In this document: positions 17,122 through 24,782 of the stretch, piece after piece
Position numbering within the stretch: the stretch's first letter is position 1
Layout: the number at the start of each line of letters is the position of its first letter
Assembly: GCF_013112245.1 (NCBI RefSeq)
Contig: NZ_WVRN01000001.1
Coordinates: 3,042,501 to 3,106,500, forward strand
Origin: Ruegeria sp. HKCCD4315
GTDB taxonomy: Bacteria; Pseudomonadota; Alphaproteobacteria; Rhodobacterales; Rhodobacteraceae
Length of the DNA stretch: 64,000 bases
Direction of reading: 5' to 3'
Program-made: the position numbers and the translations under genes
Notes under the pieces: generated by a model
What the model was told of the DNA's origin: nothing
Databases searched by the model: none
The model's input: only the letters and a program-made list of their open reading frames with translations

Positions 17122-19569
17122 TTAAGCGCGCAACCGCTCGTTCTCGGGATCCCAAAGCGGTTGATCCTGCTCTACCACAGCGCGGCACTTTTGGCCGTAG
17201 ATTTCGACCTCAAGCTCGGTACCCGGGTTCGCAAGCTCAGCCTTGATCATGCCCAGAGCGATGGATTTGCCGACACGGTACCCCCATGCACCCGACGTCG
17301 TCTCACCGACGATCTCATCGCCCTGCCAGATGCAGGACATGTAAGGCGCGTCGCAATCACCAGCCTCAACAGTCAGGGTGACGAACGACTTCTTCACGCC
17401 TTGCTGCTTCTCGCTCAGGATCGCGGCCTTGCCGGGGAAGTCCTGCGGCTTGTCCAGTTTGACGAACCGCTCCAGCCCCCCTTCGAGCAGCGAGTAATCG
17501 GTCGACAAGTCGCCTTTCCACGCGCGGTAACCTTTCTCGATGCGCAGCGAGTTCAGGGCGTACATGCCGAACGGCTTGGCCCCTGCACCGAGGATCGCGT
17601 CGTAGATCGCAGGCATATCCGCGTTGAGTGCGTGTACTTCCCACCCCAACTCACCAGCAAAAGAAACGCGGATCAGGTGGGCCGGTTGGCCAGCCACGGT
17701 TGCGGCCTGATGGGTCAGCCAGCCCGAGGACAGATCGGCGTCGGTCAAACCCGACAGGATCTCACGCGATTTCGGGCCGGTGACGATCAGTGTGTCGCGG
17801 GTTGTGGTGACGTCCTCAACCGATACGCTGGCGGGCATTGCATTCACCAGAATATCCCGGTCATGCCATTGCGCGGTCGCGGCAGTGATCATGACGAATT
17901 CATCTTCGCCCAGGCGCAGACAGGACATCTCTGTCAGGATGCGGCCGCGGTCATCCGAGATGTAGACCAGATTGATACGGCCCACTTTAGGCAATCCACC
18001 AGCTACTAGGCCACGCAGTGCCTCGGCAGCGCCTTCGCCTTTGACCATGAAACGCGAGAACCCTGGCAGGTCAAGCACGCCGCAATGGTCGCGCACCGCC
18101 TCGCATTCTTCTTTGATCCGCTGCTCCCAGGGGCCGGAACGGCCCCAGGTATGCGTTGCCTCAAGCGTGGTGTCATCACCCGGCTGCGCGAACCAGTTGG
18201 CGCGTTCCCAACCGTTGTAAACGCCCATCACGCCGCCCAGCGCTTTGACCTTATCATGAACCGGCGACAGCTTTTTGTCACGCGCGGCAGGCCATTCGTG
18301 GTGCGGGAAATGCATGGCGTATTCGTTGCCGTAGACTTCCATGCCTTTCTGGTTGCAATAGTCCTGATCGGTGTAATCGGTGTAGCGGCGTGGATCGACG
18401 GCCCACATATCCCATTCGGTCGCGCCGTCAACGATCCATTCCGCCAGCACCTTGCCCGCGCCACCGCCCTGCGCGATGCCAAAGGTAAAACTGTGTGCCT
18501 CAAAAGCGTTTTTCACACCGGGCATCGGACCGATCAGCGGCAGGCCATCAGGCGCGTAGGGGATCGGACCGTTGATTACACGTCCAACGCCCGAGGTTGC
18601 CATCAGCGGCACCCGCTCCATGGCGTCGGTGACGATATCCTCAATCCGGTCCAGATCGTCATTCCAAAGCTGGAAGCTGAAATCCTCGGGCATCGGATCG
18701 TCTTCGGTCATCCAGTGGCCCTTGCAGTTGGGCTCATAGGGGCCGAGGTTGAAGCCGTTCTTCTCTTGCCGCAGATAGTAGGAGACATCGACGTCGCGCA
18801 GCAGCGGCAGCTTGCCGCCATGCTCTTTCGACCACGCCTCAACCTCGGGCACCTCGTCGGTCAGCAGGTATTGATGGCTCATGACCATCGCGGGAACGGT
18901 GCGGCCGCCGAATGGCTTGAACATCTCGCCCACGCGCTGCGCATAGTAGCCGGCGGCGTTCACCACATAGTCACAGGCGATGTCGCCCTTTTCCGTATGC
19001 ACGGTCCAGCTGCCATCGTCATGCTGTGTCACATCGGTGGCCGGGCAGAAACGGATGATCTTCTGGCCCAGATCGCGCGCGCCTTTGGCCAACGCCTGCG
19101 TCAGCTGCGCCGGGTCGATATCGCCATCGGTCGGATCGTACAACACGCCCTCAAGGTCATGCGTCTCAAGGAACGGATAATGCTCCTTGGCCTGTTCCGG
19201 GGTCCACATCTCCATCGGGATGCCCTGATAGCGGCCCATGGACATGGCGCGCTCGAACTCTTGCATCCGCTCTTTGCTATGCGCCAGACGAATGGAACCC
19301 GAAACGTGGTAGTTCATCGGATAGTCAACTTCTTCGGCCAAGCGCGAATACAGCTCGGTCGAGTAGCGCTGCATGTTCATGATCGCCCATGAGGTCGAGA
19401 AGGTCGGCACGTTGCCCGCCGCGTGCCAAGTCGAGCCAGCAGTCAGCTCGTTCTTTTCCAGCAGAACGCAGTCGGTCCAGCCCTTCTTGGCCAGATGATA
19501 AAGGGACGAGCAGCCCACGACGCCGCCACCGATGATGACAACACGGGCTTTGGTTGGAAAATCACTCAT
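17122..19569 (-). CDS. FAD-GcvT oxidoreductase, dimethylglycine dehydrogenase-like (paralogue 2)
   Basis: 815 residues with the same four-domain layout as the gene at 11138: Rossmann GGGVVGCSS at 14-22, STWHAAGNV with His49 at the covalent-flavin position, catalytic region QGGGAGKVLAEW near 370, GcvT from about 430 and a C-terminal barrel ending DPENERLRA. The family oxidises N-methylglycines with tetrahydrofolate as one-carbon acceptor. The stretch after His49 (FSTSWAIMNMQRYS) differs strongly from paralogue 1, which suggests different substrates or sequential steps. ATG 19569 is supported by family start MSDFPTKARVV; the 26-codon in-frame extension has no support. The GFA gene ends 16 bases upstream. 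Confidence 0.9.
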   Translation of the reverse strand: MSDFPTKARVVIIGGGVVGCSSLYHLAKKGWTDCVLLEKNELTAGSTWHAAGNVPTFSTSWAIMNMQRYSTELYSRLAEEVDYPMNYHVSGSIRLAHSKERMQEFERAMSMGRYQGIPMEMWTPEQAKEHYPFLETHDLEGVLYDPTDGDIDPAQLTQALAKGARDLGQKIIRFCPATDVTQHDDGSWTVHTEKGDIACDYVVNAAGYYAQRVGEMFKPFGGRTVPAMVMSHQYLLTDEVPEVEAWSKEHGGKLPLLRDVDVSYYLRQEKNGFNLGPYEPNCKGHWMTEDDPMPEDFSFQLWNDDLDRIEDIVTDAMERVPLMATSGVGRVINGPIPYAPDGLPLIGPMPGVKNAFEAHSFTFGIAQGGGAGKVLAEWIVDGATEWDMWAVDPRRYTDYTDQDYCNQKGMEVYGNEYAMHFPHHEWPAARDKKLSPVHDKVKALGGVMGVYNGWERANWFAQPGDDTTLEATHTWGRSGPWEQRIKEECEAVRDHCGVLDLPGFSRFMVKGEGAAEALRGLVAGGLPKVGRINLVYISDDRGRILTEMSCLRLGEDEFVMITAATAQWHDRDILVNAMPASVSVEDVTTTRDTLIVTGPKSREILSGLTDADLSSGWLTHQAATVAGQPAHLIRVSFAGELGWEVHALNADMPAIYDAILGAGAKPFGMYALNSLRIEKGYRAWKGDLSTDYSLLEGGLERFVKLDKPQDFPGKAAILSEKQQGVKKSFVTLTVEAGDCDAPYMSCIWQGDEIVGETTSGAWGYRVGKSIALGMIKAELANPGTELEVEIYGQKCRAVVEQDQPLWDPENERLRA

Positions 19570-19585
19570 GTGTTTTGATCCTCTG

Positions 19586-19966
19586 TTACTGTGCCCGCTG
19601 GGGCAGATCGTCTGAGATGTCGTAGTAGTCACCTTTGTCAGCGACAAAGATGTGCTTTGAGAGTTTCAGGCCCGTAGGTTCGCTGAGCGCACCCATGGAA
19701 ATCGAAATCGTGTCTTCGGCATTGTGCTGCCAGAACAGGAAAGAGCCACATACACTGCAAAAGCCACGCCGCGCGGTATCTGACGCACGGAACCAACGCA
19801 GCGTGTCGCTGGCGGTAAAGCTCAGGTTGTCCTCATGGGTCGAGGTCGAGGACCAGATGTGGCCCGACTGCTTGCGGCACTGGCCGCAATGGCATGCCGA
19901 GGGCGGCGACAGCTCTCCGTCGATGGTAAACGCGACCGCGCCGCACAGGCAGGAACCCGTGTGCAT
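19586..19966 (-). CDS. GFA-family zinc protein (glutathione-dependent formaldehyde-activating-like)
   Basis: 126 residues with the complete GFA cysteine set: GSCLCGAV at 4-11, CHCGQCRK around residues 25-32 and FCSVCGSFLF near 70-79, forming two zinc sites. The family is named after Gfa, reported to speed S-hydroxymethylglutathione formation, though many members have unknown roles. A formaldehyde-linked job fits N-demethylation by the adjacent dehydrogenase genes. Its ribosome site AAGGGGG overlaps the end of the lysE-like gene, and the start codon is four bases beyond that stop. An upstream in-frame extension is rejected because the conserved start is MHTGSCLCG. Confidence 0.85.
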   Translation of the reverse strand: MHTGSCLCGAVAFTIDGELSPPSACHCGQCRKQSGHIWSSTSTHEDNLSFTASDTLRWFRASDTARRGFCSVCGSFLFWQHNAEDTISISMGALSEPTGLKLSKHIFVADKGDYYDISDDLPQRAQ

Positions 19967-19970
19967 ACAA

Positions 19971-20594
19971 TTACCCCCTTGCTGCGGGCGTGGAGCTGGC
20001 CCCCAGCAACACGCCATAGATGATGAAACAGGTCGCCATCACACGGCGAACCCAGATGTTGAACACAGCCCCTAGTGCGGCCTTGCCCATGAGCGCGCCC
20101 AGTAGGGTGAAGCCGGTATAACTGAGCGTGGTGATGATCAGCGCCGTGGGCATGATGACTCCCATCTGCTGCCAGATCGGCACGTCGGGCTGCACGAATT
20201 GCGAAAAGGCCGCCAGGTACCCTGCCACGCTTTTGGGATTTATCGTCGCCACCGCCAGCGCGTGAAAATAGACATGCCGCGCAGGGCGTTCAGAGGCTGG
20301 CGCTGGTTTCGTAGCGTTCATCCAGCCTCGGATGCCGACCCAAATCAGGAAAGCGGCCCCCACAAGTTTGGCCACGAAGAACCCGGTCGGTGACGCCGCG
20401 ATCAGTGCGGTGATGCCCAGCGCCGACAGGATCAGGAACGCGCTGGCTTGCGTCACGATTGCCAGCACCCCAAGCATTGCTTTGGGAAACGGTAAGCTCA
20501 TCCCATTTGAGATGCAGTTGACCGCGTTCGGGCCTGGGGTGGTTACGAACACCACCCAGAACAACGCGAATATGGTCCAGGCCTCAAAGCTCAT
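19971..20594 (-). CDS. LysE/RhtB-family amino-acid exporter
   Basis: 207-residue inner membrane protein with six hydrophobic helices. The family pattern VTTPGPNAVNCISNG is in helix 1 (about residues 17-31), the WVGIRGWMNA segment follows helix 3, and TINPKSVAGYLAAF lies near residue 116. Exports amino acids or small metabolites by proton exchange. Its start overlaps the stop of the XRE regulator by one base (TGATG). In an N-demethylation operon it might release excess glycine, sarcosine or a related product; this is inference. Confidence 0.88.
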   Translation of the reverse strand: MSFEAWTIFALFWVVFVTTPGPNAVNCISNGMSLPFPKAMLGVLAIVTQASAFLILSALGITALIAASPTGFFVAKLVGAAFLIWVGIRGWMNATKPAPASERPARHVYFHALAVATINPKSVAGYLAAFSQFVQPDVPIWQQMGVIMPTALIITTLSYTGFTLLGALMGKAALGAVFNIWVRRVMATCFIIYGVLLGASSTPAARG

Positions 20595-21163
20595 CAGTAC
20601 ACCGGTGGCGCGATGACCCAGATGGCTACTGCGGGCTCATCATAGGGGTTAGACCATTGATAAGGTTCGTGTTTGATCCGAAAGCTGTCACCCGGACCGA
20701 CAGTGAAAGCCCGCGACCCGATGGTCAGATCCAATCGGCCCGAGATCATGTAGCCGACTTCCTGTGTCGGGCGATGGGCTGGGGTCTGCATCTTCGAGTT
20801 GGGCTCGAACGTGGAATGTACCATTTCAAAATCATCGGTCAGATCAGGCGAAAGCAGTTCCTCTATCAACCCTTCTTCACCCGACCCCATGGGACGACGT
20901 GTGCCCGCACGAACGACATAACCCTTTTCCTCAACCGGAACCGCTGCATGGGCAAACAGCATCGACATCGGCACGCCAAGGCATTCAGCAATCTGACGCA
21001 GATCCGAGATCGAAGGATCGGACATGTCCCGTTCAACCTGACTGAGCCAACCGACCGAACGATCAAGGCGGGTCGCGATCTCGGTCAGGGTCAACCCGCG
21101 CGCTTTGCGCAAGGCCCTTAAATCAGCACCCAATGTCGCGCTTTGTGGGGCTTGGCTGTTCAC
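20594..21163 (-). CDS. XRE-family regulator with C-terminal cupin sensor domain
   Basis: 189 residues: HTH_3 domain at about 12-66 (LRALRKARGLTLTEIATRL, VGWLSQVERDMSDPSI) and a cupin_2 barrel at about 105-185. This architecture (PuuR/SutR-like) usually gives repressors that sense small metabolites. It is the first gene of the nine-gene minus-strand run. Start is GTG 21163, preceded by CGGAG. The two inverted repeats at 21180-21246 lie directly upstream and are the likely operator sites, so autoregulation of the operon is expected. Confidence 0.88.
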   Translation of the reverse strand: MNSQAPQSATLGADLRALRKARGLTLTEIATRLDRSVGWLSQVERDMSDPSISDLRQIAECLGVPMSMLFAHAAVPVEEKGYVVRAGTRRPMGSGEEGLIEELLSPDLTDDFEMVHSTFEPNSKMQTPAHRPTQEVGYMISGRLDLTIGSRAFTVGPGDSFRIKHEPYQWSNPYDEPAVAIWVIAPPVY

Positions 21164-21179
21164 ACAGTTGCTCCGAATC

Positions 21180-21246
21180 TCGTGAAATTTTACATCTGTT
21201 TTTCACGATGGGGCAAATTGATGAAATTTCCAAGCATTTTTTCATC
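21180..21246. promoter_or_regulatory. Twin operator-like inverted repeats upstream of the XRE-led operon
   Basis: Site 1: TCGTGAAA (21180-21187), 13-base spacer, TTTCACGA (21201-21208), a perfect inverted repeat. Site 2: GATGAAA (21220-21226), 13-base spacer, TTTCATC (21240-21246), also perfect. Both share TGAAA-N13-TTTCA, and the two sites start 39-40 bases apart. They end 17 bases from the GTG start of the regulator gene. Binding by the XRE-cupin protein is inference from position and symmetry. Confidence 0.65.
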
Positions 21247-21319
21247 TGGTCACCTGCGCCAAGTGCGATGCACGTTGTCAGTTTGTGTGGAGAACACTGT
21301 CACGGAACGGTTCGTGGAC

Positions 21320-21853
21320 TTAAGGCACCATCGGTGCGCCGATTTCGCGGACGTAAATCTCTGTTTCCACAGTCGAGTCGTCGCGGTAGGGTGTAAAACC
21401 CGATTTTTGCAAAACGCGGGCAGAGGCCGGGTTGTCGCGTCCAACCCCCGCGACCAAGCGAACGGCTGGGCCCGAAGTACACGCGGCGACAAATCCGTCC
21501 AAAAGCTCTGAGGCATAGCCTTTGCCCCATGCCGTTTCAGAAATCAGGTAGCCTAGATGGACCGTCTGCACAGATTTATGGGCAGAATCCAGTGCCAGTA
21601 TCATCAGGCCGATCAGATGACGGTCATGTCTTTGGCGAACCACCAAAACATCACTTTCTGCGCAACGATCATTGATCCAATGAGATATGCCCCGGTCCTG
21701 CACCTGCATGGACGGCGGCAGGGATCTAAGCACATTTGGGGTCAAAATCGTGATGAGCTCGTCTTCCAGACTTTCACGCAACAAAGGGTCCCGGAGTTCA
21801 TCTCTCCAGTGAAAAACCGAAAGGCGTCGTGTGAGGAATTGGTCTAGGCCCAT
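21320..21853 (-). CDS. GNAT-family N-acetyltransferase (RimJ/RimL-like)
   Basis: 177 residues. Acetyl-CoA transferase fold with the pyrophosphate-binding loop in SETAWGKGYASELLDGF near residue 107, followed by VGRDNPASARVLQKSGF, the pattern of the Acetyltransf_3 subgroup that acetylates protein N-termini or amino-acid-like substrates. The true substrate is unknown. It stands alone, about 155 bases upstream of the regulator-led operon and in the same direction. Confidence 0.85.
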   Translation of the reverse strand: MGLDQFLTRRLSVFHWRDELRDPLLRESLEDELITILTPNVLRSLPPSMQVQDRGISHWINDRCAESDVLVVRQRHDRHLIGLMILALDSAHKSVQTVHLGYLISETAWGKGYASELLDGFVAACTSGPAVRLVAGVGRDNPASARVLQKSGFTPYRDDSTVETEIYVREIGAPMVP

Positions 21854-21952
21854 GCCTGCTCCAACCTGTTGGGGACGGTGGCATTTTAACGGGTACCGGG
21901 CAAAACCGAAACACGGCGCACTATAGTCAGGCGCAAGCCTGCCCTGCTTTGG

Positions 21953-22408
21953 TTAAACCTGAGCGAAGGTCCTGGACAGAATCCCCGACAGGTATTCTGC
22001 GTCATCGACTGAAAATGCATCCGGTTGATCGCTGTCGATGTCAAAAACCGCAATCACTTCACCGGCAGCATTGTGGACGGGCAACACCAGTTCGGACCGG
22101 GTTGAAGATGCGCACGCAATATGGCCTGGGAAAGCGTCCACGTCTGGGACGAGCTGCACTTCACCCGTCCGGGCGGCAGCACCACAAACGCCGCGTTCGA
22201 ACGGAATGACAAGGCACCCATGCCCGCCTTGGTAAGGGCCGATTTTCAACAGACCGGGTTCCACAACACGGTAGAATCCGGTCCAGTCAAAGCGGTCATC
22301 GGAATGATGCACTTCGCACGCAACCGTGGCCATCAAAGCGACCTGATCCGTTTCGCCTTCGGTCAACGCCGCGATGGTTTTGGCCAGAGTTTCATAATCG
22401 GTTTTCAT
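21953..22408 (-). CDS. msrC: Free methionine-(R)-sulfoxide reductase (GAF domain)
   Basis: 151 residues, a single GAF domain of the YebR/MsrC type, which reduces free Met-R-sulfoxide with thioredoxin. All three functional Cys positions known in E. coli YebR appear: GHGCLVIPF near residue 82, GVCGAAARTGEVQ near 92 and FPGHIACASSTRSE near 116. DIDSDQPDAFS matches the family C-terminal loop. ATG 22408 is the family start (MKTDYETLAKTI); a longer in-frame reading passes through the repeat at 22427 and the thiolase 3' end. Confidence 0.88.
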   Translation of the reverse strand: MKTDYETLAKTIAALTEGETDQVALMATVACEVHHSDDRFDWTGFYRVVEPGLLKIGPYQGGHGCLVIPFERGVCGAAARTGEVQLVPDVDAFPGHIACASSTRSELVLPVHNAAGEVIAVFDIDSDQPDAFSVDDAEYLSGILSRTFAQV

Positions 22409-22426
22409 CGTGTCTAATCCATTGGG

Positions 22427-22478
22427 GCCGCGCGGGGGCGCTACCCCCGCACCCCCGGAGTATTTGGAAAAAGATGAA
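22427..22478 (+). repeat. Dispersed repeat, copy 3 (diverged)
   Basis: GCGGGGGCGCTACCCCCGC hairpin, then ACCCCCGGAGTATTTGG, AAAAAGATGAAG. Same element order as copies at 831 and 11029 but the core reads CCGGAGTATTTGGAAA in place of CCGAGGTATTTTTAG. It lies between thiolase and msrC on the strand opposite to both genes. Confidence 0.55.
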
Positions 22479-22481
22479 GGG

Positions 22482-23654
22482 TCAAACGCGTTCGATCGCA
22501 ATTGCAGTGCCTTCACCGCCGCCGATGCAGATGGCCGCGACACCGCGTTTGAGGTCTCGCTTTTCCAACGCGTTCAACAGTGTCACCATGATGCGCGCAC
22601 CCGAGGCACCAATAGGATGGCCCAACGCACAGGCCCCGCCATTCACGTTCACTTTGTCGCGCGGCAGACCCATCTCGTGCATGAACGCCATCGGCACAAC
22701 TGCAAAGGCTTCATTGACCTCCCAAAGATCAACATCCTCCTTGTTCCAACCGATGCTGGACAAGAGTTTCTGTGCGGCCGGAACCGGCGCAGTGGTGAAC
22801 AGTCCGGGCGCTTGCGCGTGACTGGCATGACCCAAAATACGGGCGCGCACCGCCAGCCCTTGGGCTTTGGCAGCTTCGGCCGAAGCCAGAACAAGCGCAG
22901 CAGCACCGTCAGAAATCGACGACGAGTTGGCAGCCGTCACGGTGCCATCCTTACGAAACGCGGGCTTCAAGGTGGGTATCTTTTCAGGGCGGGCGGATTT
23001 TGGTTGTTCGTCTGTGTCCTGCACAACCTCACCTTTTCGCGTGCGAACTGTGACAGGCGCAACCTCATGTTCAAATGCGCCGTTTTCCTGCGCCGCAAGG
23101 GCATTGGACAGAGATTGGAGCGCATACTCATCCTGAGCTTCGCGCGTAAACTGATAGGCTTCAGCACAGTCTTCGGCAAAGGTTCCCATCAGGCGGCCTT
23201 TCTCATAAGCGTCCTCGAGCCCGTCGAGGAACATGTGATCGACCACCTGACCATGACCTATTCGGGCACCACCACGCATTTTGGGCAGCAGGTAAGGGGC
23301 ATTCGTCATACTCTCCATTCCGCCTGCAACCATTGTATCCGCGTGACCCAACGCAATCTGGTCAAAGGCCATCATCGCCGCTTTCATGCCCGAACCGCAC
23401 ATCTTGTTCAGAGTGGTTGCCGGGACCTCTTCCCCTAACCCAGCAGCAAAACCAGCCTGACGCGCAGGGGCTTGACCCTGACCTGCTGGCAACACACATC
23501 CCATCAGCACTTCATCAACGGTCTGCGCCCGCGCCTGGCTTAACGCAGCCCGGATCGCTTCACCGCCAAGGTCAGCCGCGGCAACTCCGTCAAACATGCC
23601 CTGAAAGCCCCCCATTGGCGTTCTTGCGGCCCCTGCAATCACAACGTCTTTCAT
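22482..23654 (-). CDS. Acetyl-CoA C-acyltransferase (thiolase)
   Basis: 390 residues, full length for a biosynthetic or degradative thiolase. The acylated Cys86 is in LNKMCGSGMKA, the catalytic His is in NGGACALGHPIGASGAR near 344, and the second catalytic Cys is in AICIGGGEG near 376. The product could be acetoacetyl-CoA synthesis for PHB or the last beta-oxidation step; there is no phaB or fad partner adjacent, so the role is open. It probably has its own promoter in the 102 bases shared with the divergent STAS gene. Confidence 0.92.
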   Translation of the reverse strand: MKDVVIAGAARTPMGGFQGMFDGVAAADLGGEAIRAALSQARAQTVDEVLMGCVLPAGQGQAPARQAGFAAGLGEEVPATTLNKMCGSGMKAAMMAFDQIALGHADTMVAGGMESMTNAPYLLPKMRGGARIGHGQVVDHMFLDGLEDAYEKGRLMGTFAEDCAEAYQFTREAQDEYALQSLSNALAAQENGAFEHEVAPVTVRTRKGEVVQDTDEQPKSARPEKIPTLKPAFRKDGTVTAANSSSISDGAAALVLASAEAAKAQGLAVRARILGHASHAQAPGLFTTAPVPAAQKLLSSIGWNKEDVDLWEVNEAFAVVPMAFMHEMGLPRDKVNVNGGACALGHPIGASGARIMVTLLNALEKRDLKRGVAAICIGGGEGTAIAIERV

Positions 23655-23756
23655 CCGGGTTTTCCTCCTGCTTCACGGCCCTTGAATACCGAATGGTAAG
23701 AATTGGCGTCTAGCGTATTTCTACGACTCAATTTTTTGATTGGAGGGTGCCGGACT

Positions 23757-24095
23757 ATGGGGTTGACCAGCACATCAAGCGGCGCAACACAGATCATCAC
23801 CGTTCATTCCAATCGGATTGATGCCGCGATGGCCATTCAGTTCAAGGAAGACATGCGGTCGGAAACCGAAACCGGCGCAATTCGGGTTGTCCTGGATTTG
23901 TCCAGCGTCGAATTCATTGATTCCAGCGGTTTGGGCGCAATTGTCGCGTCGATGAAACAATTGGGCAAAGACAGGAGGCTGGATTTGGCCGGACCGCAGC
24001 CCGTGGTTGAGAAAGTCTTTCGCTTGACACGCATGGATACGGTCTTTCGGTTGTTTGCGACACTGGACGACGCGCTGTCCTCGCCAGACGCGTAA
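23757..24095 (+). CDS. STAS-domain anti-anti-sigma factor (RsbV/SpoIIAA-like)
   Basis: 112 residues, one STAS domain. The phosphorylation region reads LDLSSVEFIDSSGLGAIVAS, with the conserved Ser pair at about residues 57-58. In partner-switch systems the unphosphorylated form sequesters a kinase/anti-sigma partner, here probably the ATP-binding protein encoded 15 bases downstream. ATG 23757 follows GGAGGG by nine bases; upstream in-frame residues are not conserved-looking. Confidence 0.88.
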   Translation: MGLTSTSSGATQIITVHSNRIDAAMAIQFKEDMRSETETGAIRVVLDLSSVEFIDSSGLGAIVASMKQLGKDRRLDLAGPQPVVEKVFRLTRMDTVFRLFATLDDALSSPDA

Positions 24096-24110
24096 CCAAG
24101 GCAGGAGTGG

Positions 24111-24566
24111 ATGGGCGTGGAGCCAATTTGTAACAAGACCTGTCTGGAACTAAGCTTCCCGGCCACAGACACAGAAGCAAGTGCAGGTATCGCGCAGCTT
24201 AGTAGTGGTCTGGCAAACCATGGATTGCCACCTCATAAATCGGACGATGTTAAGATTGCATTGGCTGAAGCAATCAACAATGTGGTGGAACACGCATACA
24301 AGGGCATTGCACCGGCCAATGTTCAGGTTACGTGTCGGCTGGATCGGGATCGGCTGGACATCCTGATCTCTGACACCGGGCACCCGCTTCCTGGTTTACA
24401 AATGCCGGACGGAACACCCGCACCGCTGGCGGAAACAACACAAGATCTGCCGGAAGGGGGGTTTGGCTGGTTCCTGATTCATCAGCTTACCAGTGACATT
24501 CGATATGAACACCGGGATGGGTGCAACCGGCTGTCCCTGAGGTTTAACTTCGGCAAAAACGCCTAA
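24111..24566 (+). CDS. RsbW-like ATP-binding serine kinase / anti-sigma factor
   Basis: 151 residues of the HATPase_c_2 type. N box: DVKIALAEAINNVVEHAYKG (about residues 46-65). G1 box: DILISDTGHPL. G2-type segment: LPEGGFGWFLIHQLTSDI with the GxGLxL-like turn. Such proteins phosphorylate their STAS partner and bind a sigma factor or output protein. ATG 24111 has AGGAG only three bases away; GTG 24117 has better spacing and would shorten the protein by two residues. No sigma factor gene or PP2C phosphatase lies next to the pair, so the output target is unknown. Confidence 0.85.
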   Translation: MGVEPICNKTCLELSFPATDTEASAGIAQLSSGLANHGLPPHKSDDVKIALAEAINNVVEHAYKGIAPANVQVTCRLDRDRLDILISDTGHPLPGLQMPDGTPAPLAETTQDLPEGGFGWFLIHQLTSDIRYEHRDGCNRLSLRFNFGKNA

Positions 24567-24657
24567 TCAGGCCCAATTGGTCACAATAACGCCATTTTCG
24601 AAACATTGTCGCGCCTCAAACAACCGCCATACAGTGACTCGTAGCTCAGATAGCTTC

Positions 24658-24704
24658 CCTCGGCGCCAATTATCACAGCCCCCACCCAGTGAAAGGCGCC
24701 GAGG
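24658..24704. promoter_or_regulatory. Long-loop inverted repeat upstream of ggt
   Basis: CCTCGGCGCC (24658-24667) and GGCGCCGAGG (24695-24704) form a perfect 10-bp stem around 27 bases, about 80 bases before the ggt start. No T tract follows, so it is not an intrinsic terminator. It could be an operator or a leader structure. The rest of the 216-base space shows no gene. Confidence 0.4.
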
Positions 24705-24782
24705 AACTTCTCCCCCTGAAATCTCTGGACAATCCCCAATCAGTGAATAGCTTTCCCTTGTTCAAAAGAGAGAGAATTCGCC

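Noticed and set aside
17038-19392. Two long plus-strand frames (17038-18009 and 18085-19392) over the second DMGDH-like gene
   Set aside because: Shadow frames of a high-GC gene; the real protein on the minus strand has all family motifs.
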